Assembly (NCBI RefSeq): GCF_000419525.1
Contig: NZ_ATTE01000001.1
Span: forward strand, 1,116,001-1,180,000
Source of the DNA: Leucothrix mucor DSM 2157
GTDB taxonomy: Bacteria > Pseudomonadota > Gammaproteobacteria > Thiotrichales > Thiotrichaceae
Direction of reading: 5' to 3'
DNA: 64,000 nt
Shown here: in pieces, positions 34,850 to 44,059 of the stretch
How positions within the stretch are numbered: the first letter of the stretch is position 1
Layout: every line of letters begins with the position of its first letter
The notes under the pieces: model-generated
Told to the model about the DNA's origin: nothing
The model's database searches: none
The model's input: only the letters and a program-made list of their open reading frames with translations
Made by a program: the position numbers and the translations under genes

Positions 34850-36763
34850 TTAACTCGCCAGTGCAGGTAAGGGAGTACGGCCCGCATTAAACTGCTGAAC
34901 AGTGTGTATAAACTGGCATTCGGGCAGTGCTTTTGACCACAAAAACCCTTGCGCAAAATCACACTTCAGATCAGTCAGTATTTTGCTCACTGCTTGAGAT
35001 TCGACCCCTTCCGCCACCACCTTCAGATTCAAAATTTGTGCCATTTGTATCACCGCTTTAACCACCGCCAAATGATCTGGAGAGGTATTCACTTTGAAAA
35101 TAAATGACTTATCCAGCTTGATGGTATCGACCTTAAAGTTGATCAAATAGCTTAGATTTGAATAACCGGTACCAAAGTCATCAATCGCCAACTGAATGCC
35201 TAAATCCTTCAAGGATTTCAACTGGCTTTTTACTGTTTCATTGTGCTGAATTAACACATGCTCAGTCAGCTCAATCTCTAAAAACTGCGGCTCTAAACCA
35301 CTGTCTTGCAAGGCTTGAAATACCACGCTATTAAAGTTGCTACGCATAAACTGCACTGACGACACATTGACGGCAATCGTCATCGTATTAAAACCGACAT
35401 CATGCCATTTTTTACAAATTCGACAAGCTTCCTCAATGCACCATTGACCAATCTCATGAATCAGCTCAGTCGACTCAATCACGGGGATAAATTCATCTGG
35501 CGCGAAGTGATAGGGATTACCCCGGTTCCAACGCAGCAGCGCCTCACCGCTGTCCATTTTTCCAGTGGCTAAATTGACTTTTGGCTGAACATGGAGATCC
35601 AACAAATTGTTCTCCAAAGCATCTTCCAGTCCTTTCAGAATCGCAGCTTTTCTTATCGCTTCCTGGTGCAAATGCGCGGAGTAATAGCTAAAGGTATTTT
35701 TACCCGATTGCTTCGATTGGTACATGGCGATATCCGCTTTCTGGCGAATTTCATCAAATTCCTTTCCATCCTCCGGCGAGATGGCGATGCCTACCGAGCC
35801 GGTCATTCTCATGCTGGTGTCTGCAATGATGTAAGGGGTCGTAATCACCTTCATAATGTCATTGGCCAGCTGATCAATGTCGAAGGTGTCATCCCGTTTG
35901 ATGATTACTACAAACTCATCGCCGCCAATTCGGCAGGCTGCATCAGCAGGCAGCAGGAGCTTTTTAAGCCCACTTGAGATCGCCACTAAGATCTCATCAC
36001 CGGCTTTATGGCCGAAGGAATCATTCAGATTTTTGAAGTTATCCAAGTCCACGAAAAATAAAATAATCCGTTCGTTGCTGTCACTGAGCTGGCTCAGCAC
36101 CTTTTTATAATGCAACTCACAAGCATGGCGATTGAGCAGTCCGGTAAGAGAGTCCTGTTCAGCCATCAGTTGTATCATCTCGTGGGATTTGATGACTTTT
36201 TTGTTTTCAAGGCTTAGGTTCTTGAGGGTGGTGTTCATGTCGGTGTTGACAGTCCATGCAACATAAGCCGCAAATAATGTGATCAGGACCGCATTGAATA
36301 CTTGCTCAAGCGAGATCGGTTGCAATGGGGCGGGGTACCAACCATAGACGCTATTGGTACCTAAAAAGGTCACTGCAATGACCATATAACACAGGATTGA
36401 GATAAAAACCCTAAAGCTCCCGAGTAGGGCAGAGTAGACGATTAAGATCGGAAAACTGAGTGTTGTGGAGTCGCGCAAGCCGCCATTTCGCCAGACGACA
36501 TAGGTCAGGCAAATAGCCAGGCACCACAAAAACATGCCTCTGGCGAGCCTCTCTCTTCCCGTTTTGATCATGAAGAAAGTGAATGATGTCAGGGTGATTA
36601 TCCCAATAACCACCGTAATATTGGCCGATCTTGCCTCGCTGGAGCCAAGAAAAATATTTCCAATGCTCAGCAGCGATAGCAACAGCATGCCCCAAAGGAG
36701 TTGCCGAAAACGTTTAACGACAAACTCATTCCGATCTGCTGAATGGTGATGGCTTATCTTCAT
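34850..36763 (-). CDS. membrane GGDEF-EAL protein (first of a tandem pair)
   Basis: A 637-residue cyclic-di-GMP enzyme. The N-terminal ~190 residues form about six membrane helices, followed by a GGDEF domain with an intact RIGGDEFVV active site but no RxxD inhibitory site, and an EAL domain with EALLRW, FLEIELTEHVL and DDFGTGYSNL. Both domains look competent, so the net direction cannot be told. It is the paralogue of the next gene upstream, with much of the EAL domain identical. The start is chosen to align with the paralogue (MKISHH); neither has a good ribosome site. Confidence 0.9.
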   Translation of the reverse strand: MKISHHHSADRNEFVVKRFRQLLWGMLLLSLLSIGNIFLGSSEARSANITVVIGIITLTSFTFFMIKTGRERLARGMFLWCLAICLTYVVWRNGGLRDSTTLSFPILIVYSALLGSFRVFISILCYMVIAVTFLGTNSVYGWYPAPLQPISLEQVFNAVLITLFAAYVAWTVNTDMNTTLKNLSLENKKVIKSHEMIQLMAEQDSLTGLLNRHACELHYKKVLSQLSDSNERIILFFVDLDNFKNLNDSFGHKAGDEILVAISSGLKKLLLPADAACRIGGDEFVVIIKRDDTFDIDQLANDIMKVITTPYIIADTSMRMTGSVGIAISPEDGKEFDEIRQKADIAMYQSKQSGKNTFSYYSAHLHQEAIRKAAILKGLEDALENNLLDLHVQPKVNLATGKMDSGEALLRWNRGNPYHFAPDEFIPVIESTELIHEIGQWCIEEACRICKKWHDVGFNTMTIAVNVSSVQFMRSNFNSVVFQALQDSGLEPQFLEIELTEHVLIQHNETVKSQLKSLKDLGIQLAIDDFGTGYSNLSYLINFKVDTIKLDKSFIFKVNTSPDHLAVVKAVIQMAQILNLKVVAEGVESQAVSKILTDLKCDFAQGFLWSKALPECQFIHTVQQFNAGRTPLPALAS

Positions 36764-36873
36764 AAGGTTAGGGTTTTTAGTTGTTAGGTATTCGCTCAAG
36801 TGCCAATACATTTATTATTTTGGTTATTATTTCACCGCTTCATTGGCAGATCAATGCTTTTAAGACAAAGTGC

Positions 36874-38778
36874 TTATGCGGGTAATGCAGTACGACCTGC
36901 ATTAAATTGCCGAACTGTTTGTATAAACTGGCACTCGGGTAGTGCTTTTGACCACAAAAATCCTTGCGCAAAATCACATTTCAGGCCCGTCAGTATCTTT
37001 CTCACTGAGTCCGATTCCACACCTTCTGCGACGACACTCAGGTTTAAGATTTGCGCCATTTGAATTACGGCCTTCACTATAGCCAAGTGATCGGAGGAGG
37101 TATTCACTTTGTCGATAAATGACTTATCCAGCTTGATAGTATCTACCTTAAAATTGATCAAATAGCTCAGATTTGAATAGCCGGTGCCAAAGTCATCAAT
37201 CGACAACTGAATGCCTAGATCCTTTAACGACTTCAGCTGATTTTTGACTGTTTCATTGTGCTGGATCAACACATGCTCGGTCAGCTCAATCTCTAAGAAC
37301 TGCGGGTCCAAACCGCTATCTTGTAAGGCTCTGAACACCACGCTATTAAAGTTGCTGCGCATAAACTGCACCGACGACACATTCACCGCAATCGACATAT
37401 CGGTAAAGCCTGCATCGTGCCATTTCTTACAAAGCCTGCAAGCCTCTTCAATACACCAGCGACCAATCTCATGAATCAGTTCGGTCGATTCAATAATTGG
37501 AATGAATTCATCCGGTCTTAAACTGTAGGGATTACCACGGCTCCAGCGCAGCAAAGCCTCAGCACTTTCCATTTTGCCGGTGGCTAAATTAACCTTGGGC
37601 TGAATGTGCAGGTCTAACAGGTTCTTCTCTAAGGCATCTTCCAAGCCATTAAGAATGGAGAGCTTTCGCAAGGTTTCCTCATGCAAATTAGTGGAGTAAT
37701 AGCTGTAGGTGTTTTTACCCATTTGCTTGGACTTATACATGGCGATATCCGCTTTTTTGCGAACCTCGTCAAACTCTGTCCCGTCATCTGGCGTGACTGC
37801 GATACCTACCGAGCCCGTCATGCGGATCGTTGTGTCGTAGATGGAATAAGGCGTGGTAATAATCTTTAAAATATCATCAGCGAAATGGTCAATATCAAAC
37901 ATATCAGTGCGCTTGATGATTAAGACAAATTCATCGCCACCCAGCCTGCAAGCAACATCCGTGGAGAGCAGTAATTTTTGCAACCCATTGGCGATGGAAA
38001 TGAGTAGTTCATCACCGGCATTATGTCCAAAAGAGTCGTTGATGTTTTTGAAATTATCCAGATCAAGGAAGAATAAAATCACGCGCTCGTGTTCGTCTTT
38101 TAACTGAACCATAGCGGCTTTATAGTGCATTTCGCACGCAGGGCGATTGAGCAGTCCGGTTAAAGAGTCGCGCTCTACCATTAGCTGAATGGTTTCCCGA
38201 GACTTAACGACTTCTTCGTTTTCATTGCTTAAATGTTTCAGCGTCGTGTTCATGTCCACGCTAACCGTCCATGCGACATAGGCGGCTAATAAGGTAATAA
38301 ACACACTGTCATAGACCTGCTCCCAGCCCAGAGAAGGCAAAGGATAGGGCACCCAGCCGTTGATGGTATTGGCCCCTAACAGCACAACGGAGACAAGCAT
38401 AAAGCAGAGTATGGATAGGAAAACCCGAAAGCCACCCAGCAATGCGGAATACACAATCAAGATCGGGTAACTCATTGCCGTAGAGTCACGCAGGCCACCA
38501 TTGACCCAGGAGATGTAGACGATACTAAACGCGATTGACCAGAGGAAAATGGTTCGGCCGAGGTCTTCTTTATCTTTTTTTATGAGGTAAAAGGTCACTG
38601 CAATAGAGCCGATCATGCCGCTAATGGCCATAATTGAGGACGACATTGCTTGGCTTGACCCTAAAGAGATATTCACTATACACGCGACGGATAAGAGGAG
38701 AACGCCCCACAGCAAATGGCGAAACCGTCTGACTATAAACGTATTTTTTATCTCGGGGTTATGGTGACTTATCTTCAT
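36874..38778 (-). CDS. membrane GGDEF-EAL protein (second of a tandem pair)
   Basis: A 634-residue paralogue of the downstream gene with the same order: about six membrane helices, GGDEF (RLGGDEFVL) and EAL (EALLRW, DDFGTGYSNL). The I-site position reads LSTD instead of RxxD, so product inhibition at that site is unlikely. Differences cluster in the N-terminal sensor and in the linker before the GGDEF domain, while the EAL domains are nearly the same. The 110-base gap between them has no terminator, so they may be co-transcribed. The pair arose by recent tandem duplication. Confidence 0.9.
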   Translation of the reverse strand: MKISHHNPEIKNTFIVRRFRHLLWGVLLLSVACIVNISLGSSQAMSSSIMAISGMIGSIAVTFYLIKKDKEDLGRTIFLWSIAFSIVYISWVNGGLRDSTAMSYPILIVYSALLGGFRVFLSILCFMLVSVVLLGANTINGWVPYPLPSLGWEQVYDSVFITLLAAYVAWTVSVDMNTTLKHLSNENEEVVKSRETIQLMVERDSLTGLLNRPACEMHYKAAMVQLKDEHERVILFFLDLDNFKNINDSFGHNAGDELLISIANGLQKLLLSTDVACRLGGDEFVLIIKRTDMFDIDHFADDILKIITTPYSIYDTTIRMTGSVGIAVTPDDGTEFDEVRKKADIAMYKSKQMGKNTYSYYSTNLHEETLRKLSILNGLEDALEKNLLDLHIQPKVNLATGKMESAEALLRWSRGNPYSLRPDEFIPIIESTELIHEIGRWCIEEACRLCKKWHDAGFTDMSIAVNVSSVQFMRSNFNSVVFRALQDSGLDPQFLEIELTEHVLIQHNETVKNQLKSLKDLGIQLSIDDFGTGYSNLSYLINFKVDTIKLDKSFIDKVNTSSDHLAIVKAVIQMAQILNLSVVAEGVESDSVRKILTGLKCDFAQGFLWSKALPECQFIQTVRQFNAGRTALPA

Positions 38779-39003
38779 AATTTTCTAATTTTTTAAGCGC
38801 AGGGGGGGGTATTTGTTGCGCATGTGCATATATTTTTTTAATTATTGTATATAACTTTTGCACTTTATTGTCTGTAACTCAATGTATTTAAGACAAAGCG
38901 TCGATGTAAGCGGTTTGCTGTCTCAGTGGATACTGAATAAGGTATAAGAATGATGGCGCTAACAAGTGCACACCCAAGCCAGGATGTGCACACAGTGCGT
39001 TTG

Positions 39004-39447
39004 CTACGGACTAATTGTCCAGGTATAACTTTCATCCCGAGGGCTTTTGGGGCTCAAACTAACGTTATAACCGCCCGGAAGATTGGTTAAATTGATATAA
39101 CCATTGTTGCTGAAATCAAAACGCTGAGGTGCGCCACCAGCTACTGATGGCATAACCTCGAACTTTCCCTGCTTGCCATCGCAGCCATGACCTTGAACGC
39201 GAGCAACTTTGATGGTGACTCGTTGACCAAGATTCACTGGCCCCATCATGCTACCGAGTCCCGGCTGTCCTTCATAGCAGTTATGCCAGCCGGTACCGAT
39301 AACGAAAAATACGGGTTGATTGAAACCATTGACCAAATGTAGGTTAAAAATTCGGTTGGCGGCGGTTGCTGTGGAGGTCATTAAGACCATTGTTAGCAGT
39401 AGAGCTGCCGAACTGAAAATTCGGGTCCATAGTTGTTGTTTTTTCAT
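39004..39447 (-). CDS. small secreted protein of unknown function
   Basis: A 147-residue protein with a typical signal peptide (MKKQQLWTRI, hydrophobic 12-23, cleavage near residue 29 in TATAA). The mature part is beta-rich with two cysteines (GWHNCYEG and GHGCDGKQG) that could form a disulfide, and the ending LPGGYNVSLSPKSPRDESYTW. I do not recognise the family. It lies alone upstream of the GGDEF-EAL pair in the same direction, 225 bases away. A GGGAG site precedes its ATG. Confidence 0.7.
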   Translation of the reverse strand: MKKQQLWTRIFSSAALLLTMVLMTSTATAANRIFNLHLVNGFNQPVFFVIGTGWHNCYEGQPGLGSMMGPVNLGQRVTIKVARVQGHGCDGKQGKFEVMPSVAGGAPQRFDFSNNGYINLTNLPGGYNVSLSPKSPRDESYTWTISP

Positions 39448-39581
39448 GATATCTCTCCCTTGTAGTCATGAAACAGTGCTGTTTCATGTGAGTTTTTTAT
39501 GCTCATTTATAACTATAGTATATGAGGGGATAAACACTGGTTTTATTGGGTGTTTTGGAATTATGGCTTGCAGTGGGTGGC

Positions 39582-39657
39582 GGGTAGTCCGGTATTTACT
39601 GTGCTTCGCCCCTCGATGCTCTCGGAAGGACTACGCAAAGCAAATACCGGACTACCC
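39582..39657. repeat. perfect 16-bp inverted repeat, 44-base spacer
   Basis: Arms at 39582-39597 and 39642-39657 are exact reverse complements. The element sits in the 298-base gap between the secreted-protein gene and a LysR gene, which otherwise holds no gene. Its form is that of a dispersed palindromic repeat or a small MITE-like element. Confidence 0.6.
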
Positions 39658-39745
39658 TTGGAGGCTTCGGTGGATGCATATAGGTAATTCAAAATTTGCT
39701 TGTGACTAGGTATGTCAGAAATTTCATCAGGTACTTTTGTATGGC

Positions 39746-40642
39746 TTATTGTTTCTGGTTTTGTTGTTTCAAGAAGGAAACAAAGCCCTGATTAGCCACC
39801 GACAACTGCCGCTTCTTTGACCAAGCCATACTTAACGACAGCGTCCGAGCTTTCTCAAACGGAATCCCCACCACCCCAGGTTCAGCATCCACCGCCACTT
39901 TCAGCGCGAGCGTCACCCCTTCACCTTCACGCACTAGCTGAATAATCATCCCCAGCAAGTCGGTCTCCACTGCAATATCCGGTGTGCGCTGATGCTCGGC
40001 ATGTAGCTGCATGGTCAGTTGTCGCAGGTAATAATTCTGCTGATATAAAATCAGTCGCTGCTGGCAGTATTCCGCTTCGCTGATCGTCACCTTTTTTGCG
40101 AGCGGATGATGCTCGGCCACACACACGACTATCGGCTCATCGCACAGTTTTAACGATTCATGCGTTTGGTTCACACCTTGCGAGTTCACCACGCCCATAT
40201 CAATGTCGCCGTTATCAATGCGATTCAGCACGCTCTCGGTGCCTTCGGTGATGATCCTGAAATCAATGTCGGGGTATTGCTGTTTAAAGCGGCGTATCAG
40301 CGGTGGGAAAAAATAGCTGCCGGTCATGGCGGTGGTGCTAAACGACACCAATCCGCTGCTTAAATTACTGAGTGCCGCCATATCCTGCTGCGCTTCACTG
40401 AGCTGGCGCAGAATGATACCAGCATGGCGATACAGCCGTTCACCTTCAACCGTCAGGCGAATTTGCCGTTCGCGTCGGTCAATCAGCAGCAGGCCTAACT
40501 CATCCTCCAGCTTACGAATGGCGACGCTAACGGCGGATTGAGCGATGTGCAGGTGCTCGGCGGCTTGGCTAAAGCTCTTTAGCTGACCCACACAGTGGAA
40601 TATTTCCAGTTTTCTGCTATCCATTAAAGAGATCGTTTCCAT
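39746..40642 (-). CDS. LysR-family regulator of the glutarate module
   Basis: A 298-residue LTTR. The helix-turn-helix contains FSQAAEHLHIAQSAVSVAIRKLEDELG near residues 24-50. The effector domain includes TTAMTGSYFFPPLIRRFKQQYPDI. It is divergent from glutaryl-CoA dehydrogenase across 80 bases and so probably controls it, as LysR proteins do in other glutarate loci. Two ATG starts are possible (40642 and 40624); neither has a strong ribosome site. Confidence 0.85.
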   Translation of the reverse strand: METISLMDSRKLEIFHCVGQLKSFSQAAEHLHIAQSAVSVAIRKLEDELGLLLIDRRERQIRLTVEGERLYRHAGIILRQLSEAQQDMAALSNLSSGLVSFSTTAMTGSYFFPPLIRRFKQQYPDIDFRIITEGTESVLNRIDNGDIDMGVVNSQGVNQTHESLKLCDEPIVVCVAEHHPLAKKVTISEAEYCQQRLILYQQNYYLRQLTMQLHAEHQRTPDIAVETDLLGMIIQLVREGEGVTLALKVAVDAEPGVVGIPFEKARTLSLSMAWSKKRQLSVANQGFVSFLKQQNQKQ

Positions 40643-40722
40643 ATAAAGTATATATTTTATTTATGTAATCATCTGGCGTACAGTAAGTCAATACAAGCAA
40701 CCCACCACACACTGGAGATACC

Positions 40723-41904
40723 ATGAGCGCGAATTGGGGTAAATTTAACTGGCAAGACCCGTTTCTGCTGACAGAGCAGTTGAATGAAGAAGAAGTGATG
40801 GTGATGGACACCGCGCATTCTTATTCTCAGGAAAAGCTGAAGCCACGAGTGCGTGAAGCATTCCGCAACGAGACAACTGATCGCGAAATCTTTAATGAGA
40901 TGGGCGAGCTGGGTTTGTTAGGTCCAATGATCGAAGGCTACGGTTGCTCGGGTGTGAGCACGGTGTCTTACGGTTTGATCGCACGTGAAGTTGAGCGTGT
41001 GGATTCTGGCTATCGCTCAATGATGAGTGTGCAGTCTAGTTTGGTTATGTACCCAATTTACACCTACGGTAGCGAAGCGCAGCGTGAAAAATACCTGCCG
41101 AAATTGGCTAGCGGTGAGTGGGTTGGTTGCTTTGGTTTGACTGAGCCGGATCACGGTTCTGATCCGGGTGGCATGAAGTCTCGCGCTAAAGCGGTTGATG
41201 GCGGTTACATCCTAAACGGCGCAAAGATGTGGATTACCAATTCACCAATTGCTGACGTATTTGTTGTCTGGGCGAAGACTGAAGATGGCGTGATTCGCGG
41301 CTTCATTCTCGACAAAGGCATGAAAGGTTTAAGCGCACCTAAGATCGAAGGCAAACTGGCTTTACGTGCATCGGTTACCGGTGAAATCGTCATGCAGGAT
41401 GTGTTCGTTCCTGAAGAAAATATACTGCCAAATGCACACGGTCTGAAGGGTCCATTTGGTTGTTTGAACAGTGCGCGTTTGGGTATTGCTTGGGGTGCAT
41501 TAGGTTCGGCGGAAGATTGCTGGTTGTCTGCGCGCTCTTACACCATGGAGCGTACGCAGTTCGGTCGTCCTTTGGCACAGAACCAGTTAATCCAGTTCAA
41601 ACTGGCGCAAATGCAAACTGACATTAGCTTGGGTTTACAGGGTGTTTTGCAGGCATCACGCTTAAAAGATAAAGGCCAGTTAGCGCCTGAATTGATTTCG
41701 ATGATGAAGCGTAACAACTGTACTAAGGCATTGGATATCGCTCGCATGGCACGTGATATGCACGGCGGAAACGGTATCTCCGATGAGTATCCGATCATGC
41801 GTCATATGATGAATCTGGAAGTGGTGAACACCTATGAAGGAACTGCTGACATTCATGCGCTGATTTTAGGCCGCGCACAAACCGGCTTACAGGCATTTTT
41901 CTGA
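40723..41904 (+). CDS. gcdH: glutaryl-CoA dehydrogenase
   Basis: FAD enzyme that oxidises and decarboxylates glutaryl-CoA to crotonyl-CoA in lysine, tryptophan and glutarate breakdown. The 393-residue product has the acyl-CoA dehydrogenase layout, with the glutaryl-specific [19 protein letters not shown] segment carrying the substrate Arg and the catalytic Glu in [17 protein letters not shown]. The [15 protein letters not shown] motif binds flavin. It overlaps the CoA-transferase gene (TGATG), so the two are coupled. Confidence 0.95.
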   Translation: MSANWGKFNWQDPFLLTEQLNEEEVMVMDTAHSYSQEKLKPRVREAFRNETTDREIFNEMGELGLLGPMIEGYGCSGVSTVSYGLIAREVERVDSGYRSMMSVQSSLVMYPIYTYGSEAQREKYLPKLASGEWVGCFGLTEPDHGSDPGGMKSRAKAVDGGYILNGAKMWITNSPIADVFVVWAKTEDGVIRGFILDKGMKGLSAPKIEGKLALRASVTGEIVMQDVFVPEENILPNAHGLKGPFGCLNSARLGIAWGALGSAEDCWLSARSYTMERTQFGRPLAQNQLIQFKLAQMQTDISLGLQGVLQASRLKDKGQLAPELISMMKRNNCTKALDIARMARDMHGGNGISDEYPIMRHMMNLEVVNTYEGTADIHALILGRAQTGLQAFF

Positions 41905-43052
41905 TGAAACCCATGAGTCCGCTGTCGGGGGTTAAGGTTGTTGATATGAGCCGCATTTTGGCTGGTCCTTGGGCTGGTCAGGTGTTGGCGGATTTGGGTG
42001 CGACGGTGCTTAAAATCGAGCGCCCGAAAGTCGGTGATGATACCCGTCACTGGGGGCCTCCTTATCTCAAAGATCGTGATGGTAATGATACTAAGGATGC
42101 GGCGTATTTCTTCAGTGCTAACCGTGGCAAGCAGTCGGTGTGTATTGATATCACGCAGCCGGAAGGTCAGGCGCAGATTCGTGAGTTAATTGCTTCGGCC
42201 GATGTGGTGATTGAGAACTATAAAGTCGGTGGATTGGCTAAATACGGGCTGGATTATGAGTCGTTAAAAGAGGCTAATCCCGCGCTGGTGTATTGCTCGA
42301 TTACAGGCTTTGGACAGACTGGGCCTTACGCGCAACGCGCTGGTTATGATTTTATGATTCAGGCTATGGGTGGCTTGATGAGTATTACCGGTGAGCCGGA
42401 TAGTGCCGGTGGCCAACCGACGAAAGTGGGCGTTGCGGTTACTGATATTTTTACCGGTTTGTATTCGGTAATTGGTATTCAGGCGGCTTTACATGAGCGC
42501 CAGCGTACTGGTTTAGGCAAGCATGTGGATATGGCGTTGTTTGACTGCTCGGCGGCGATTTTAGCGAATCAGGCCAGTAACTATTTGATTGGCGGTGTAG
42601 TGCCTAGTCGTATGGGTAATGCGCATCCAAATATTGTGCCGTATCAGGTGTTTGCCAGTGCTGATGGGCATTTGATTATTGCGGTGGGTAATGACGGGCA
42701 GTTTGCGAATTTATGCAAAGTGTTGGATTTGCCTGAGTTGGCGGAGCATGCCAATTCTAAAACCAATGCGGCCAGAGTTGGCAATCGTGAAGTGCTGTGT
42801 GCCTTGCTTCAGGTGGAGTTGGCTAAGCGCACGACTGCGGAATGGCTTGAAGCGTTGGAAGCGGTGAATGTACCGTGCGGGCCGATTAATACGGTGGATC
42901 AGGTGTTTAATGATCCGCAGATTTTGGCGCGAGATATGGTACAGACCGTTGAGCATCCGGTGGGTGGTGAGATTAAGCTGGCTGCCAGTCCTATTCGCTT
43001 TGTGGGGGAGGCTAAGGCTGAGGTTTGTGCGCCGCCGGTTTTGAGTGAGTAA
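41904..43052 (+). CDS. type III CoA-transferase, probably glutarate-specific
   Basis: A 382-residue CaiB/BaiF family enzyme. Features are SRILAGPWAGQVLADLGATVLKIERP at the start, the FFSANRGKQSV segment, and the Asp-containing AGYDFMIQAMGGLMSITG catalytic region. Coupled to gcdH, it most likely moves CoA from succinyl-CoA to glutarate, like the mammalian SUGCT. The gene pair plus LysR forms a compact glutarate-to-crotonyl-CoA module. The substrate is inferred from context. Confidence 0.87.
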   Translation: MKPMSPLSGVKVVDMSRILAGPWAGQVLADLGATVLKIERPKVGDDTRHWGPPYLKDRDGNDTKDAAYFFSANRGKQSVCIDITQPEGQAQIRELIASADVVIENYKVGGLAKYGLDYESLKEANPALVYCSITGFGQTGPYAQRAGYDFMIQAMGGLMSITGEPDSAGGQPTKVGVAVTDIFTGLYSVIGIQAALHERQRTGLGKHVDMALFDCSAAILANQASNYLIGGVVPSRMGNAHPNIVPYQVFASADGHLIIAVGNDGQFANLCKVLDLPELAEHANSKTNAARVGNREVLCALLQVELAKRTTAEWLEALEAVNVPCGPINTVDQVFNDPQILARDMVQTVEHPVGGEIKLAASPIRFVGEAKAEVCAPPVLSE

Positions 43053-43210
43053 TATAGGGTGTGCAAAAGTTGATAGATTGTTCGTATTGTATGGAGTATT
43101 GTTGATATTAGACGGAATTTTGCTGATATCAGGTTCGTTGCTCAAGATCTGGAATTGACTTTTTTCTAATAGCGCTAAGTGGTTTTTTAGACACAAAAGG
43201 AATCCCAACA

Positions 43211-44059
43211 ATGGCAATGGCTCCAAGAGAAAATTTGGCTGCCTTACACATAACCAGCTTCCCAATAGATGATGATTGCGTTGGGTCCAAGTGGACTGTA
43301 GCTAATGAGGATCAGCTCGCGCGGTTAATCGCTACGGTTGTTATGGGTCAGGCAATACATGCAGAGTATATTATCGATGAACTCTTACCAGCGGCACCTG
43401 CATTTTCGAACGAAGCCCTCAAGCAAGAAGCTGTAATAAAATTCACCGTACAGGAAGAAAACCAAACTCCACGCATCGGGTACCCACGATTTCAAAGGGA
43501 TGGATTGATCTTTGAGCTTATTTCTTGGATAGCTGCGAAGCAGGCCTCCGGAGAAAGATGCTATCTTAAAGATCCTCATACTAGCGCCACATCCCAAGGT
43601 TTAGATGGGATTATGATAGAACTAAATGATGACAGTACTGAAATACTAAAATCGACGATCTTTGAAGATAAATGCACCACTTCACCTAGAGATACATTTA
43701 CTCAGAAGGTAATCCCCGGCTTCTTAGATAGGCACAGCAATACTAGGAATACAGAGCTTATTGCTGCGGCTGCAAGCTTAATAAGAGTCAGTGGGGCACC
43801 TATGTCGCAAGTTGTAACAATGGCCAGTAAAGTTCTGGATAATAAATGTAGGCAGTATCGCGCTGGTTTTGCTTTAACCCAAGACTTCGAAGCTGATGAA
43901 GCACAAAAAGGCCTTTTTAAAAATTACAATAAAATACAGGGTATCAACCAAAGCCAAAGAATAGGGGCAAGTTTAATTGTTGATGACGAATTGAGAGATT
44001 GGTTTGACTCATTGGCAGACAAGATTATTGACTACATTCAAAACTTAGAGGTGGCATGA
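43211..44059 (+). CDS. PD-(D/E)XK nuclease-like protein, HamA-like partner of helicase
   Basis: A 282-residue protein. A restriction-like core is visible: LDGIMIEL with D132, then TIFEDKC with E152-D-K154. The rest is unknown; the TPRIGYPRFQRDGLIFELISW segment precedes the core. The gene is directly followed by a large SF2 helicase gene (GTG start immediately after the stop), the layout of two-gene Hachiman (HamAB) and similar nuclease-helicase systems. I could not confirm the DUF1837 pattern, so the name is by analogy. An AAAGGA site precedes the ATG. Confidence 0.6.
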   Translation: MAMAPRENLAALHITSFPIDDDCVGSKWTVANEDQLARLIATVVMGQAIHAEYIIDELLPAAPAFSNEALKQEAVIKFTVQEENQTPRIGYPRFQRDGLIFELISWIAAKQASGERCYLKDPHTSATSQGLDGIMIELNDDSTEILKSTIFEDKCTTSPRDTFTQKVIPGFLDRHSNTRNTELIAAAASLIRVSGAPMSQVVTMASKVLDNKCRQYRAGFALTQDFEADEAQKGLFKNYNKIQGINQSQRIGASLIVDDELRDWFDSLADKIIDYIQNLEVA

